Of a stretch of DNA of 64,000 nucleotides, positions 25,795 to 33,866 are shown in pieces. Below the pieces are notes generated by a model, which saw only the letters and a list, made by a program, of their open reading frames with translations, was not told where the DNA came from and did no database searches. The stretch is from Scardovia wiggsiae (GTDB lineage: Bacteria; Actinomycetota; Actinomycetes; Actinomycetales; Bifidobacteriaceae): NCBI RefSeq assembly GCF_051045985.1, contig NZ_CP157350.1, positions 744,001-808,000 on the forward strand, in the 5' to 3' direction. Numbering within the stretch: the first letter of the stretch is position 1; each line of letters opens with the position of its first letter. The translations under genes and the position numbers were made by a program.

Positions 25795-26460
25795 CTAACC
25801 TCGGAATGCTTCCTGCGCTTTGTGCCGGATGGAGGCGATAGCATCTGCAGGGCTGTCAGCGCCATACACCGCTGACCCTGCAACAAGCACATTTGCACCT
25901 GCTTCTGCAACTATATGGGCTGTTGAAGGGCTCACTCCCCCGTCTACCTGGATATCGGTGCCAAGATGGCGTGATGATATTTCATCGCGCAGACGGCGTA
26001 CTTTGCCCATCTGGTTAGCAAGGAATTTCTGGCCGCCGAACCCCGGCTCCACAGTCATAATAAGGACCATATCGAATTCTTCAAGTATGTCAAAAATAGG
26101 TTCCACCGGTTCCGCAGGACGGACGGCAAAACATGCTTTTACCCCCATATCGTGAAGCTGCCGGGCCAGCCGGACCGGCGCATGTGTTGCCCCCATATGG
26201 AACGTTACTGACTTTGCACCGCACCGGGCAAACTCCGGTGCCCAGCGGTCAGGGTCCTCTATCATAAGATGGACGTCAACTGGTATGGGTGATACTTCGC
26301 AGATCCTTTTGACTATCGGTTCGCCCAGGGTAAGGTTGGGGACGAAATGATGATCCATCACATCAACATGGACCAGGTCTGCGCTCCTGATGGCGTTCAG
26401 TTCGCTTTCCAGGTTCACAAAATCTGCTGAAAGTATACTCGGCGCAATTTGAATAGTCAT
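25795..26460 (-). CDS. rpe: Ribulose-phosphate 3-epimerase
   Basis: It interconverts ribulose-5-phosphate and xylulose-5-phosphate, feeding the pentose branch and, in bifidobacteria, the phosphoketolase pathway. The 221-residue TIM barrel has the start IQIAPSILSADF, metal ligands in HVDVMDHHFVPN and HLMIEDP, and VDGGVSPST near the end. The ATG at 26460 fits the family start; a GTG 30 bases upstream would add ten atypical residues. It ends 55 bases before the phosphatidyltransferase start. Confidence 0.95.
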   Translation of the reverse strand: MTIQIAPSILSADFVNLESELNAIRSADLVHVDVMDHHFVPNLTLGEPIVKRICEVSPIPVDVHLMIEDPDRWAPEFARCGAKSVTFHMGATHAPVRLARQLHDMGVKACFAVRPAEPVEPIFDILEEFDMVLIMTVEPGFGGQKFLANQMGKVRRLRDEISSRHLGTDIQVDGGVSPSTAHIVAEAGANVLVAGSAVYGADSPADAIASIRHKAQEAFRG

Positions 26461-26499
26461 ACAGCTAATTCTAATTACTATGACCGACACGGCTATATG

Positions 26500-27609
26500 T
26501 TATTTTTGGGTTTCCGCGCCTTCATGGTCAGCTGTTTCTGTATCCGTGGCAGCATCTTTATCCTCAGCCTCTTTTTCAGCTTTTTTACGTGCCAGTACCC
26601 GCTCTTTGGCATGCTCGTATTCAGCCCTCCTGGCAGCGTACTCTTTGCGTTTCTGCTCCCGTTTAGCCTTGTTCTCGCTGTGGGCAGCTGCATTTTCCTC
26701 TTTATACCGGTTCCTGAGGTCTGAAGGCGTCATAGAGCCGCTTTGCACTTCCCCTTCAAGCTCTGTAACACTTTTGAGTTTTTCGGCAAGGGCGGAAGTC
26801 TTTGCTGAGTACCGCTGGATAAGGACGAATGCTACTGCCGCAGCGACGAAAACGCAGATGGATACCCAGATATTGACCCGCAGGCCAAGCACCTTTACCG
26901 CATAATCGATGCGCAGGGCCTCAATCCATGTGCGCCCGAGCGTATACCACATAACATAGAGGGCGAAAGTACTCCCTGCCCTGAAGCGTTTCTGTATGTG
27001 CCGGGTCATACCGATGAGGATCGCTGCCCCCATCAGGTTCCAGATCATTTCATAAAGGAAAGTCGGATGGAACGGGCCGTGGATGCCGCAGGAACCAAGA
27101 TTATCATAGGATGAACTGGTTACAGTCAGGCCCCATGGAAGGTCTGTGCATGATCCGTAAAGTTCCTGGTTGAAGTAATTCCCTAAACGCCCGATCGCCT
27201 GGGCAATGAGCAGCGCCGGGGCAATAGAGTCTGCAAGGATAGCCATGGGATAATGCCTGTGCCTGCACCATGCCCAGGCCCCAAGGCCGCCCAATACCAC
27301 AGCCCCCCATATGCCGAGCCCGCCGTTCCATATTTTGAAGATATCTGCAAAATGCCCCCCGGAACCAAAATACAGCTGCGGAGTTGTTATCACATGATAG
27401 AGGCGCGCCCCAATGATGCCGCACGGCACCGCTACGATAGCGGTATCAAAGATCTGGTCAAAAGTACCGCCCAGCTTTTTCCATCTGACAGTCGTGACCC
27501 ATACTGCTGCCACAATAGCGATAAGCATAAAAATGGCATAGAACCGTATAGTCAGGGGGCCTAGTGAAAAGCTGAGAATAGGCGGTGATGGGATCGTCGA
27601 TAACGTCAT
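26500..27609 (-). CDS. lgt: Prolipoprotein diacylglyceryl transferase
   Basis: Lgt attaches diacylglycerol to the lipobox cysteine of prelipoproteins. The 369-residue protein has seven hydrophobic segments, and the Lgt signature is present as GRLGNYFNQELYG. The last 95 or so residues form a charged, Ala/Glu/Lys-rich coiled-coil tail with no counterpart in the minimal enzyme (about 270 residues). Such tails occur in actinobacteria. AGAGGAAA precedes the ATG. Its clients probably include the lipoproteins encoded at 38.0 and 41.7 kb. Confidence 0.95.
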   Translation of the reverse strand: MTLSTIPSPPILSFSLGPLTIRFYAIFMLIAIVAAVWVTTVRWKKLGGTFDQIFDTAIVAVPCGIIGARLYHVITTPQLYFGSGGHFADIFKIWNGGLGIWGAVVLGGLGAWAWCRHRHYPMAILADSIAPALLIAQAIGRLGNYFNQELYGSCTDLPWGLTVTSSSYDNLGSCGIHGPFHPTFLYEMIWNLMGAAILIGMTRHIQKRFRAGSTFALYVMWYTLGRTWIEALRIDYAVKVLGLRVNIWVSICVFVAAAVAFVLIQRYSAKTSALAEKLKSVTELEGEVQSGSMTPSDLRNRYKEENAAAHSENKAKREQKRKEYAARRAEYEHAKERVLARKKAEKEAEDKDAATDTETADHEGAETQK

Positions 27610-27642
27610 AGGTTTCCTCTTTAATCAAATACTCTTTTGTCA

Positions 27643-28848
27643 CTACTGTACCGTATGGAGTACACCAGGATCTTTTACCCTGGCCGCCAGCTGCCCGCAT
27701 GCGCCGTCAATATCTGACCCGCGTGTATCACGCAGTGTAGCGGCAATACCGGCATTATGCAGGATCTCCAGAAAGCGGGCTTCATCTTCAGGTTTTGAAG
27801 CAGTCCATCTGGACCCTTCAATAGGGTTGAGCGGGATAGGGTTAACATGCACCCAGTCGTCCCCATAATGGTTGAGCCGTTTGGCAAGGAGCCGTGCATG
27901 CCCGGCCTGGTCATTGATGCCTTTCATGAGGGCATATTCAATGCTTACGCGGCGTTTCGTAGCCATATAATAGTCGTGGGCAGCATCAAGGACCTGCGTC
28001 GTATTGAAACGTTTATTCATGGGCACGAGTTCGTCACGGAGCTTATCACTCGGTGCATGGAGGGAAACAGCCAGCCGTACGGGTATATGTTCATTCATAA
28101 GCTTTTTAATGCCGGGGACGATCCCCACTGTCGATACCGTGATATTGCGTGCTGATATCCCGAAACCATGCGGAGGCAAGGCGCTTATCTGCCTGATAGT
28201 TTTCAGCATGGCATTATAATTCCCCAGGGCTTCACCCATGCCCATAAAAACGATATTGCTCAAACGCACAGGTTCCCCGAGCGCCCCATCCCTTGCCTGT
28301 GCCGCTGCATACCGTACCTGCTCAAGTATCTCTCCGGCAGACATATTGCGTGTCAGCCCAAGCTGTCCTGTAGCGCAGAACGGGCAGCCCATACCGCAGC
28401 CGACCTGGCTGGAGATGCATAATGTTGTTCGCCTCGGGTATTTCATCAGGACTGATTCAATACGGGAACCGTCGAAAAGCTGCCATAGGGTTTTGATAGT
28501 TGCCCCGTTATCTGCAGTCTGCTCAAGCAAAGGGGTTATGAGATCGGGAAAGAAGCGCTGCTTCACGGTGCCGGCCTGGTCCTGAGGGAAATCACTGTAG
28601 CCTGCAACATCAGTAGTGTAATGGGAAAAATAATGTCTCGCCAGCTGGCCTGCCCTGAATTTCGGGTACCCCAGCTCTTTGACCGCTTCATCGCGTTCCC
28701 CATCAGACATATCCGTGAAATGTACTGGCGGTTTCCGTCTGTGCGCATGATGCTTAGACAGGACATCCCTGAAAGCCCCTGTGGTGCCGCCGGGTGTTAT
28801 ACCTGTTTCGGCAGACTCGCTGATATCGTCCGATAGTAAAGAAGGCAT
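27643..28848 (-). CDS. rlmN: Dual-specificity 23S rRNA / tRNA methyltransferase RlmN
   Basis: A radical-SAM enzyme methylating C2 of adenine in 23S rRNA (A2503) and some tRNAs. The 401-residue protein has the iron-sulfur motif C..GC.FC (SSQVGCGMGCPFCATG). The conserved GMGEPL motif reads GMGEAL here, and the C-terminal cysteine lies in DGACGQL. The ATG at 28848 has GGAGA about 8 bases upstream; an ATG two codons earlier sits almost on the ribosome site. It follows cdsA directly. Confidence 0.94.
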   Translation of the reverse strand: MPSLLSDDISESAETGITPGGTTGAFRDVLSKHHAHRRKPPVHFTDMSDGERDEAVKELGYPKFRAGQLARHYFSHYTTDVAGYSDFPQDQAGTVKQRFFPDLITPLLEQTADNGATIKTLWQLFDGSRIESVLMKYPRRTTLCISSQVGCGMGCPFCATGQLGLTRNMSAGEILEQVRYAAAQARDGALGEPVRLSNIVFMGMGEALGNYNAMLKTIRQISALPPHGFGISARNITVSTVGIVPGIKKLMNEHIPVRLAVSLHAPSDKLRDELVPMNKRFNTTQVLDAAHDYYMATKRRVSIEYALMKGINDQAGHARLLAKRLNHYGDDWVHVNPIPLNPIEGSRWTASKPEDEARFLEILHNAGIAATLRDTRGSDIDGACGQLAARVKDPGVLHTVQ

Positions 28849-28860
28849 ATGCATTTCTCC

Positions 28861-29841
28861 CTATAACCCGAAGAAGAATACAGTGAAGAAAGTCACAGGT
28901 GCACACATAAGGATGGAATCGACCCTGTCAAGCACTCCCCCGTGCCCCTTAAGAAGATGTCCCATATCTTTGATCCCCAAGTCACGTTTAAGCATGGATG
29001 CGCATAGGTCGCCGAACATCCCTGCTATGCCAAGCAGTATCCCCAGGATAAGAAGGATCCACCATTTGGATCTCAGCTCATCGATAGTATATGTGCACAG
29101 CCCTACAGCCAATGTCCCCACAACAGTAAACAGGACAGACCCGATCATCCCTTCGACTGTTTTATTGGGAGAGATGCGTTCAGACAATTTATGCCTGCCC
29201 AGCACAGCACCAAAAAGGAGCCCCCCGGTATCCCCCAGCGCCGGGATAAAAACAAGCAGGACAGCATGCGCAACATAGTGTTTCATTGTTATGGGAAGCA
29301 CTATGAAACTTGCAAGGAAAGGTATATAGAATACAGTGAGTATTGAAGCGGCAATGTGGAGGTACCGCTGAGGCCTGGCAGCGTGCAGGTCGTCAACAGT
29401 AGCATCGTTCGCCATCCCTGTATTGATTTTGGCAAGTATTGCGCGCGCCGCCCGCTCTGAATGCTGCCGGTTGAAACTTGCAAATAGCAGGACAATAAAA
29501 AGCGTGATGATGATGCCGGTCACAGCCGCGGCGAAATGGTACCCCGCCGGCGCATAATAGCACCCTAAAAGTACCGCCGCAGAACATACCCATAAAGCGG
29601 CTACCGGTATCCGCAGACCTGCCACAGCGAAATCGATCCGCAGCTCCCACAGCCCGATCACCATGAATATAACGATCAGCCATATGAATGGCTGAGGGTT
29701 GAAAAGGAAACTGAGTGTTATGACCGTAATAAGAATAGCCCCCGTAGCTATCGCCTGAGGCATATTCCTGCCTGTCTTCCTGTTTATTGCGTTTACGGCC
29801 TCATCCAGGTCCGTAACGGCAGAGTGGTCATCCTTTGTCAT
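28861..29841 (-). CDS. cdsA: Phosphatidate cytidylyltransferase
   Basis: CdsA makes CDP-diacylglycerol from phosphatidate and CTP, the precursor used by the phosphatidyltransferase at 25.1 kb. The 326-residue membrane protein has about eight hydrophobic segments. The family signature reads SMLKRDLGIKDMG followed by GHGGVLDRVDS. No strong ribosome site precedes the ATG. It lies between frr and rlmN, the usual actinobacterial order. Confidence 0.95.
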   Translation of the reverse strand: MTKDDHSAVTDLDEAVNAINRKTGRNMPQAIATGAILITVITLSFLFNPQPFIWLIVIFMVIGLWELRIDFAVAGLRIPVAALWVCSAAVLLGCYYAPAGYHFAAAVTGIIITLFIVLLFASFNRQHSERAARAILAKINTGMANDATVDDLHAARPQRYLHIAASILTVFYIPFLASFIVLPITMKHYVAHAVLLVFIPALGDTGGLLFGAVLGRHKLSERISPNKTVEGMIGSVLFTVVGTLAVGLCTYTIDELRSKWWILLILGILLGIAGMFGDLCASMLKRDLGIKDMGHLLKGHGGVLDRVDSILMCAPVTFFTVFFFGL

Positions 29842-29899
29842 GATTATCAGTACTCATTCAGGTTCGTTTTACAGGGCTGCAGCGCGCATGCTGCAGGGG

Positions 29900-30454
29900 T
29901 CATACGGACAGGATCTCTTTTTCCTTTGTTTCGAGGAGGCTGTCGATCTCATCGGAAGCTTTCTTTGTTACTTTCTCAAGCTCATTCTGCAGGCGCTTGC
30001 CTTCATCCTCGCCGTATTCGCCGCTTTTGGTGGAAGTATCGATACCTTCCTTGGTCCTGCGGCGGATGTTGCGGATAGCGATCTTGCCTTTTTCTGCAAA
30101 TTCCCTGGCGAGTTTGACATAGTCCCTGCGGCGTTCTTCAGTAAGCTCAGGAAGTGTGACATGTATAACGTTGCCGTCACGGCGGGGGTTCACTCCGAGG
30201 TCAGAGTCGCGGATAGCTTTTTCAATAGCCGCGCACTGCGATACATCGAATGGTGTGACTGCCAGGGTACGGTTATCTGATACGCCGACAGAGGCCAGGG
30301 CTTTCAGCGGGGTCGGCGCACCGTAATAATCGACTGCCAGGCCGTTGAACAGAGCCGGGTTTGCACGCCCGGTACGGATCCCGACGAAATTCTCTTTTGT
30401 AGATTCGATAGTTTTTTCCATTTGCGACTGTGCATCTTCAACAACTGTTGCCAT
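29900..30454 (-). CDS. frr: Ribosome recycling factor
   Basis: RRF splits post-termination ribosomes together with EF-G. The 184-residue length is standard. The N-terminal helix leads to the conserved GIRTGRANPALF, and DVSQ.AAIEKAIRDSDLG lies in the second domain. AAGGAGA precedes the ATG. It sits between pyrH and cdsA. Confidence 0.97.
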   Translation of the reverse strand: MATVVEDAQSQMEKTIESTKENFVGIRTGRANPALFNGLAVDYYGAPTPLKALASVGVSDNRTLAVTPFDVSQCAAIEKAIRDSDLGVNPRRDGNVIHVTLPELTEERRRDYVKLAREFAEKGKIAIRNIRRRTKEGIDTSTKSGEYGEDEGKRLQNELEKVTKKASDEIDSLLETKEKEILSV

Positions 30455-30523
30455 AGTATCTCCTTAAAATAGGTTATAGTTTATAAAACTTCTGTTATAT
30501 GTCCTGTGCGGGCTGTCAGCAGG

Positions 30524-31264
30524 CTACGGCTGGCTATCGTGCGTAACCAGGGTGCCTAATGCCTCCCCATTGATGACGCGGGTAATATTGCCCGCAGTTT
30601 CCAGTCCAAACACACGTATAGGCATATTGTTGTCCCTCGCCATGGACAGTGCAGCGGCATCCATAACAGCAAGGTTATCTACAAGGGCCTTTTTGTAGCT
30701 TAGCGTGTGGAATAATGTAGCTGACGGATCTTTTTTGGGGTCTGCCGAATATACACCATCCACACCGTTTTTGCCCATAAGGACTTCATTGCATCCAATC
30801 TCCAGGGCACGCTGGATCGATACCGTATCTGTTGAAAAATATGGTAACCCTGCACCGGCACCAAAAATAACGACCCTCCCCTTTTCAAGGTGGCGTATAG
30901 CACGCAGCGGTATATAGGCTTCAGCGACCTGTCCCATTGTTATTGCAGTCTGGACGCGCGTTGCCTGGCCTTCCTGCTCAAGGAAATCCTGCAATGCAAG
31001 GCAGTTCATGACTGTACCAAGCATCCCCATGTAATCAGCACGGGCGCGCTCAAGCCCTGCCTGGCTGAGCTCTGCCCCACGGAAGAAGTTGCCTCCCCCA
31101 ACAACAACTGCTACCTGATTGCCGTCTGCACAAGCCTGCCTGATCTCTCCGGCTATACGGCGGATAACAGCGGTATCTATACCCACAGATCCTCCGCCAA
31201 AAGCTTCTCCTGAGAGCTTTAGAAGGACCCGTCGTGCAGGGTGAGCATCCTTGCCTTGTGCCAT
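30524..31264 (-). CDS. pyrH: UMP kinase
   Basis: It phosphorylates UMP to UDP; this is the bacterial amino-acid-kinase-fold enzyme. The 246-residue protein has LLKLSGEAF, VVGGGNFFRG and the uridine-binding DYMGMLGTVMN. The ATG at 31264 is preceded by GGAGG at 6 bases. An in-frame TTG four codons earlier abuts that ribosome site and is rejected as the start. It is separated from tsf by a hairpin. Confidence 0.97.
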   Translation of the reverse strand: MAQGKDAHPARRVLLKLSGEAFGGGSVGIDTAVIRRIAGEIRQACADGNQVAVVVGGGNFFRGAELSQAGLERARADYMGMLGTVMNCLALQDFLEQEGQATRVQTAITMGQVAEAYIPLRAIRHLEKGRVVIFGAGAGLPYFSTDTVSIQRALEIGCNEVLMGKNGVDGVYSADPKKDPSATLFHTLSYKKALVDNLAVMDAAALSMARDNNMPIRVFGLETAGNITRVINGEALGTLVTHDSQP

Positions 31265-31341
31265 GCGTACCTCCAAAATATTTCCCTACCATGCTACCTG
31301 AAATTCGCGACAGCAGCACGTGCCTGGTATATATAAGAAAT

Positions 31342-31363
31342 GGGGCTGAAGCCTTCCAGCCCC
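31342..31363 (-). terminator. Hairpin between tsf and pyrH
   Basis: GGGGCTG (31342-31348) pairs with CAGCCCC (31357-31363), and the 8-base loop is itself partly self-complementary. Read on the minus strand it is followed by ATTTCTTATAT, a modest T-rich run. It probably terminates or attenuates rpsB-tsf transcription. Confidence 0.6.
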
Positions 31364-31392
31364 AGCCCCATCCGATCATAAACTGACAGGGA

Positions 31393-32259
31393 TCACTCAG
31401 CAGCCTCTTCAGCCTGCGGTCCTTTGCCCACTTCTACGCGGGCGAAAGCGAGCGCAGTCCCGTTTACGCTCCTGAACAGATCCGCAATCGTCCTGGAGGG
31501 GTCTTTGACATACGCCTGGTCAAGGAGGCAGACTTCCTTATAGAACGCCTGCAGGCGCCCTTCAACGATCTTGGGGACGATCTTTTCAGGCTTGCCCTCT
31601 GCCAGCGATTTCTCCGTAGCAACACGGCGCTCCGACTCTACGACATCGGCAGGGACATCCTCGCGCGACAGCCACTGGGGAGCCATGGCAGAGATCTGCA
31701 GAGCAGCTTCATGTGCTACCTCTGCACCGGCCTCGTCAGTTGCGATCATCGCTACGATTGATGGAGGCAGCTCGGCGGATTTGCGATGTGCATAAATCTC
31801 TACATGCGGCCCCTCAACTTTGGCTACCTGCCCCAGTTTTACGTGCTCATGGAACAGTGCGCCTGCTTCTTCAACAGTATCCTTGATCGTACCGGACTGC
31901 GAAGGTGCTGCAAGGGCTTCAGCTTCATTGGAAGCACCAGCCTTGACGACATCTTCAATGACCTCATCGCCAAACTCAACAAATTGAGGTGTTTTAGCAA
32001 CGAAATCGGTTTCAGAATTAAGCTCAGCTGCGTAGCCGGCCTGGCCGGAAGCGGTGTCAGCTATGCGGGAAGCTACAAGCCCTTCCTGGGCTTTGCGGCC
32101 TTCACGGGCGCCGGCAGCTTTGATGCCGCGAGCGCGGATGATCTCCTTCGCACGCTCAATATCGCCTTCGGCTTCAGTAAGCGCTTTCTTGACATCCATC
32201 ATGCCGGCGCCTGTAGCGTCGCGCAGTTCCTTAATAAGAGCGGCAGTAATCTGTGCCAT
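31393..32259 (-). CDS. tsf: Elongation factor Ts
   Basis: EF-Ts exchanges GDP on EF-Tu. The 288-residue protein has the UBA-like N-terminus LRDATGAGMMDVKKAL, the GYAAELNSETDFVAK core motif and a normal C-terminal dimerisation region. AAGGAG precedes the ATG. It is 33 bases after rpsB. Confidence 0.97.
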   Translation of the reverse strand: MAQITAALIKELRDATGAGMMDVKKALTEAEGDIERAKEIIRARGIKAAGAREGRKAQEGLVASRIADTASGQAGYAAELNSETDFVAKTPQFVEFGDEVIEDVVKAGASNEAEALAAPSQSGTIKDTVEEAGALFHEHVKLGQVAKVEGPHVEIYAHRKSAELPPSIVAMIATDEAGAEVAHEAALQISAMAPQWLSREDVPADVVESERRVATEKSLAEGKPEKIVPKIVEGRLQAFYKEVCLLDQAYVKDPSRTIADLFRSVNGTALAFARVEVGKGPQAEEAAE

Positions 32260-32292
32260 TTTTACTCCTTGCGTTCACTTACAACAATGGTT

Positions 32293-33165
32293 TTATTCAG
32301 CTTCTTCAGCTGTATCCTCAGATCCGCTGTCCGGGCTGTCTTCCTCGGCCTTGGCTTCAGCCTCGGGAGCTTCCTGTGCTGCGGTCTCATGGGTAAGGAG
32401 TTCTGTCTCCCACTCAGCCATTGGCTGTGAAGATGACGCCTCCCCAGTGGCAGAACCGCCCTTGCCGCCTTTACCGGAGCGGGCCAGCAGGCCTTTTGCA
32501 ACAGCATCGGCCATAAGGGAAGTCAGCAGTTCCACGCCGCGGATGGCGTCGTCATTGGCAGGGATAACATACTCTACAGCATCCGGATCACAGTTCGTAT
32601 CAACAAGCGCAACTACCGGGATGCCCAGCTTATGGGCTTCTTCCACGGCAAGGGCTTCTTTATTGATATCAACAACGAACATTGCTGAAGGTGTACGGTT
32701 CATATTGCGGATACCGCCAAGCTGGCGGACAAGTTTATCTTTTTCGCGTTCAAGGAGAAGGAGTTCCTTCTTTGTCAGCCCGCTGGCATGGACATCGGAG
32801 AAATCCATTTCCTCGAGCTCTTTCATGCGGCTTACGCGCTTGGAGACTGTCTGGAAATTAGTAAGCATGCCGCCCAGCCAGCGTTCAGAGACATAAGGCA
32901 TCCCTACGCGGGCAGCCTGCGCAGCAATCGCCTCGGACGCCTGCTTCTTGGTGCCTACAAAAAGTACCGTACCGTTATGGGCAACAGTTTCCTTGATGAA
33001 GGAATACGCAGCATCAATCATGCCCAGTGATTTGAACAGATCAATAATATGGATACCGTTGCGTTCCATAAGGATGTATTGTTTCATCTTAGGGTTCCAA
33101 CGGCGAGTCTGATGACCAAAGTGAACGCCAGCATCAAGCATCTGGCTCATGGTAATTTGTGCCAT
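32293..33165 (-). CDS. rpsB: 30S ribosomal protein S2
   Basis: A 290-residue S2 with MLDAGVHFGHQTRRWNPKM and FVGTKKQA, and an acidic C-terminal tail of about 55 residues common in actinobacteria. The ATG at 33165 with GAAAGG upstream matches the family start. An open frame reaching 33216 has no ribosome site and no conserved residues. Confidence 0.97.
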   Translation of the reverse strand: MAQITMSQMLDAGVHFGHQTRRWNPKMKQYILMERNGIHIIDLFKSLGMIDAAYSFIKETVAHNGTVLFVGTKKQASEAIAAQAARVGMPYVSERWLGGMLTNFQTVSKRVSRMKELEEMDFSDVHASGLTKKELLLLEREKDKLVRQLGGIRNMNRTPSAMFVVDINKEALAVEEAHKLGIPVVALVDTNCDPDAVEYVIPANDDAIRGVELLTSLMADAVAKGLLARSGKGGKGGSATGEASSSQPMAEWETELLTHETAAQEAPEAEAKAEEDSPDSGSEDTAEEAE

Positions 33166-33340
33166 GATATACCTTTCATTGTCGGTTATTGCCTGGCTAT
33201 GCGTATCTGAGTGCAATTCTCACGAATCGACCGACACAGACCGTCGCCTGCATAGCGCGAATTTGCGTGCCGTAGACAATACGGATGGCCTTTGCATGTG
33301 CGACTATACTTCAGCCGGAAGTGGTGGCACGCCACAAAAC

Positions 33341-33369
33341 AGTATACAGGCATATAGGTATAAGGGCAA
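33341..33369 (-). promoter_or_regulatory. Candidate promoter for rpsB-tsf
   Basis: On the minus strand TTGCCC (33369-33364) and TATACT (33346-33341) are 17 bases apart. Transcription from about 33334 would give a leader of roughly 170 bases before rpsB. A TGGCGTGCCA palindrome lies near the start of that leader. Confidence 0.5.
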
Positions 33370-33371
33370 AA

Positions 33372-33860
33372 CTATGAGCCGCGGTGGTTGCGCATATAGC
33401 GGAGGGCCTGCCTGCGCTCATCGCTCTCAAGCCTGTCCAGATAAACATGCCCATCGAGATGGTCGCATTCATGCTGGATCATCCGTGCCATGATACCGTG
33501 CCCCTCAAGCACTACTTTATTGCCCTTAAGGTCGGTGCCCTCGGCTTTTGCATACTCAGCCCTGCGCGTTTTATACCAGAGCCCCGGAACCGACAGGCAC
33601 CCTTCATCACCGTACTGCTCGCCTGATGTTTCCTTGATCACGGGGTTAAGGATATAGCCGATTTTCCCATCGATATTATAAGAGAAGGCGCGAAGGCTTA
33701 CCCCTATCTGGTTTGCCGACAGCCCCGCGCGGCCCGGGTCGTCAACAGTATCAAGGAGATCCTGGATCAGGCGTTCCACTGAGGGGGTTATCTGTGTGAT
33801 CGGATCACATGCTGTGCGCAGGACAGGATCAGGGACGACTCTGATTTCTCTGATAGCCAC
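33372..33860 (-). CDS. def: Peptide deformylase
   Basis: It removes the formyl group from nascent N-terminal methionine. The 162-residue metalloenzyme has GLSANQIG (motif 1), EGCLSVPG with the metal-binding cysteine (motif 2) and QHECDHLDG with the two histidines and catalytic glutamate (motif 3). It follows an acyl-CoA synthetase gene by 6 bases and may be co-transcribed with it. Confidence 0.96.
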   Translation of the reverse strand: MAIREIRVVPDPVLRTACDPITQITPSVERLIQDLLDTVDDPGRAGLSANQIGVSLRAFSYNIDGKIGYILNPVIKETSGEQYGDEGCLSVPGLWYKTRRAEYAKAEGTDLKGNKVVLEGHGIMARMIQHECDHLDGHVYLDRLESDERRQALRYMRNHRGS

Positions 33861-33866
33861 GGTACC

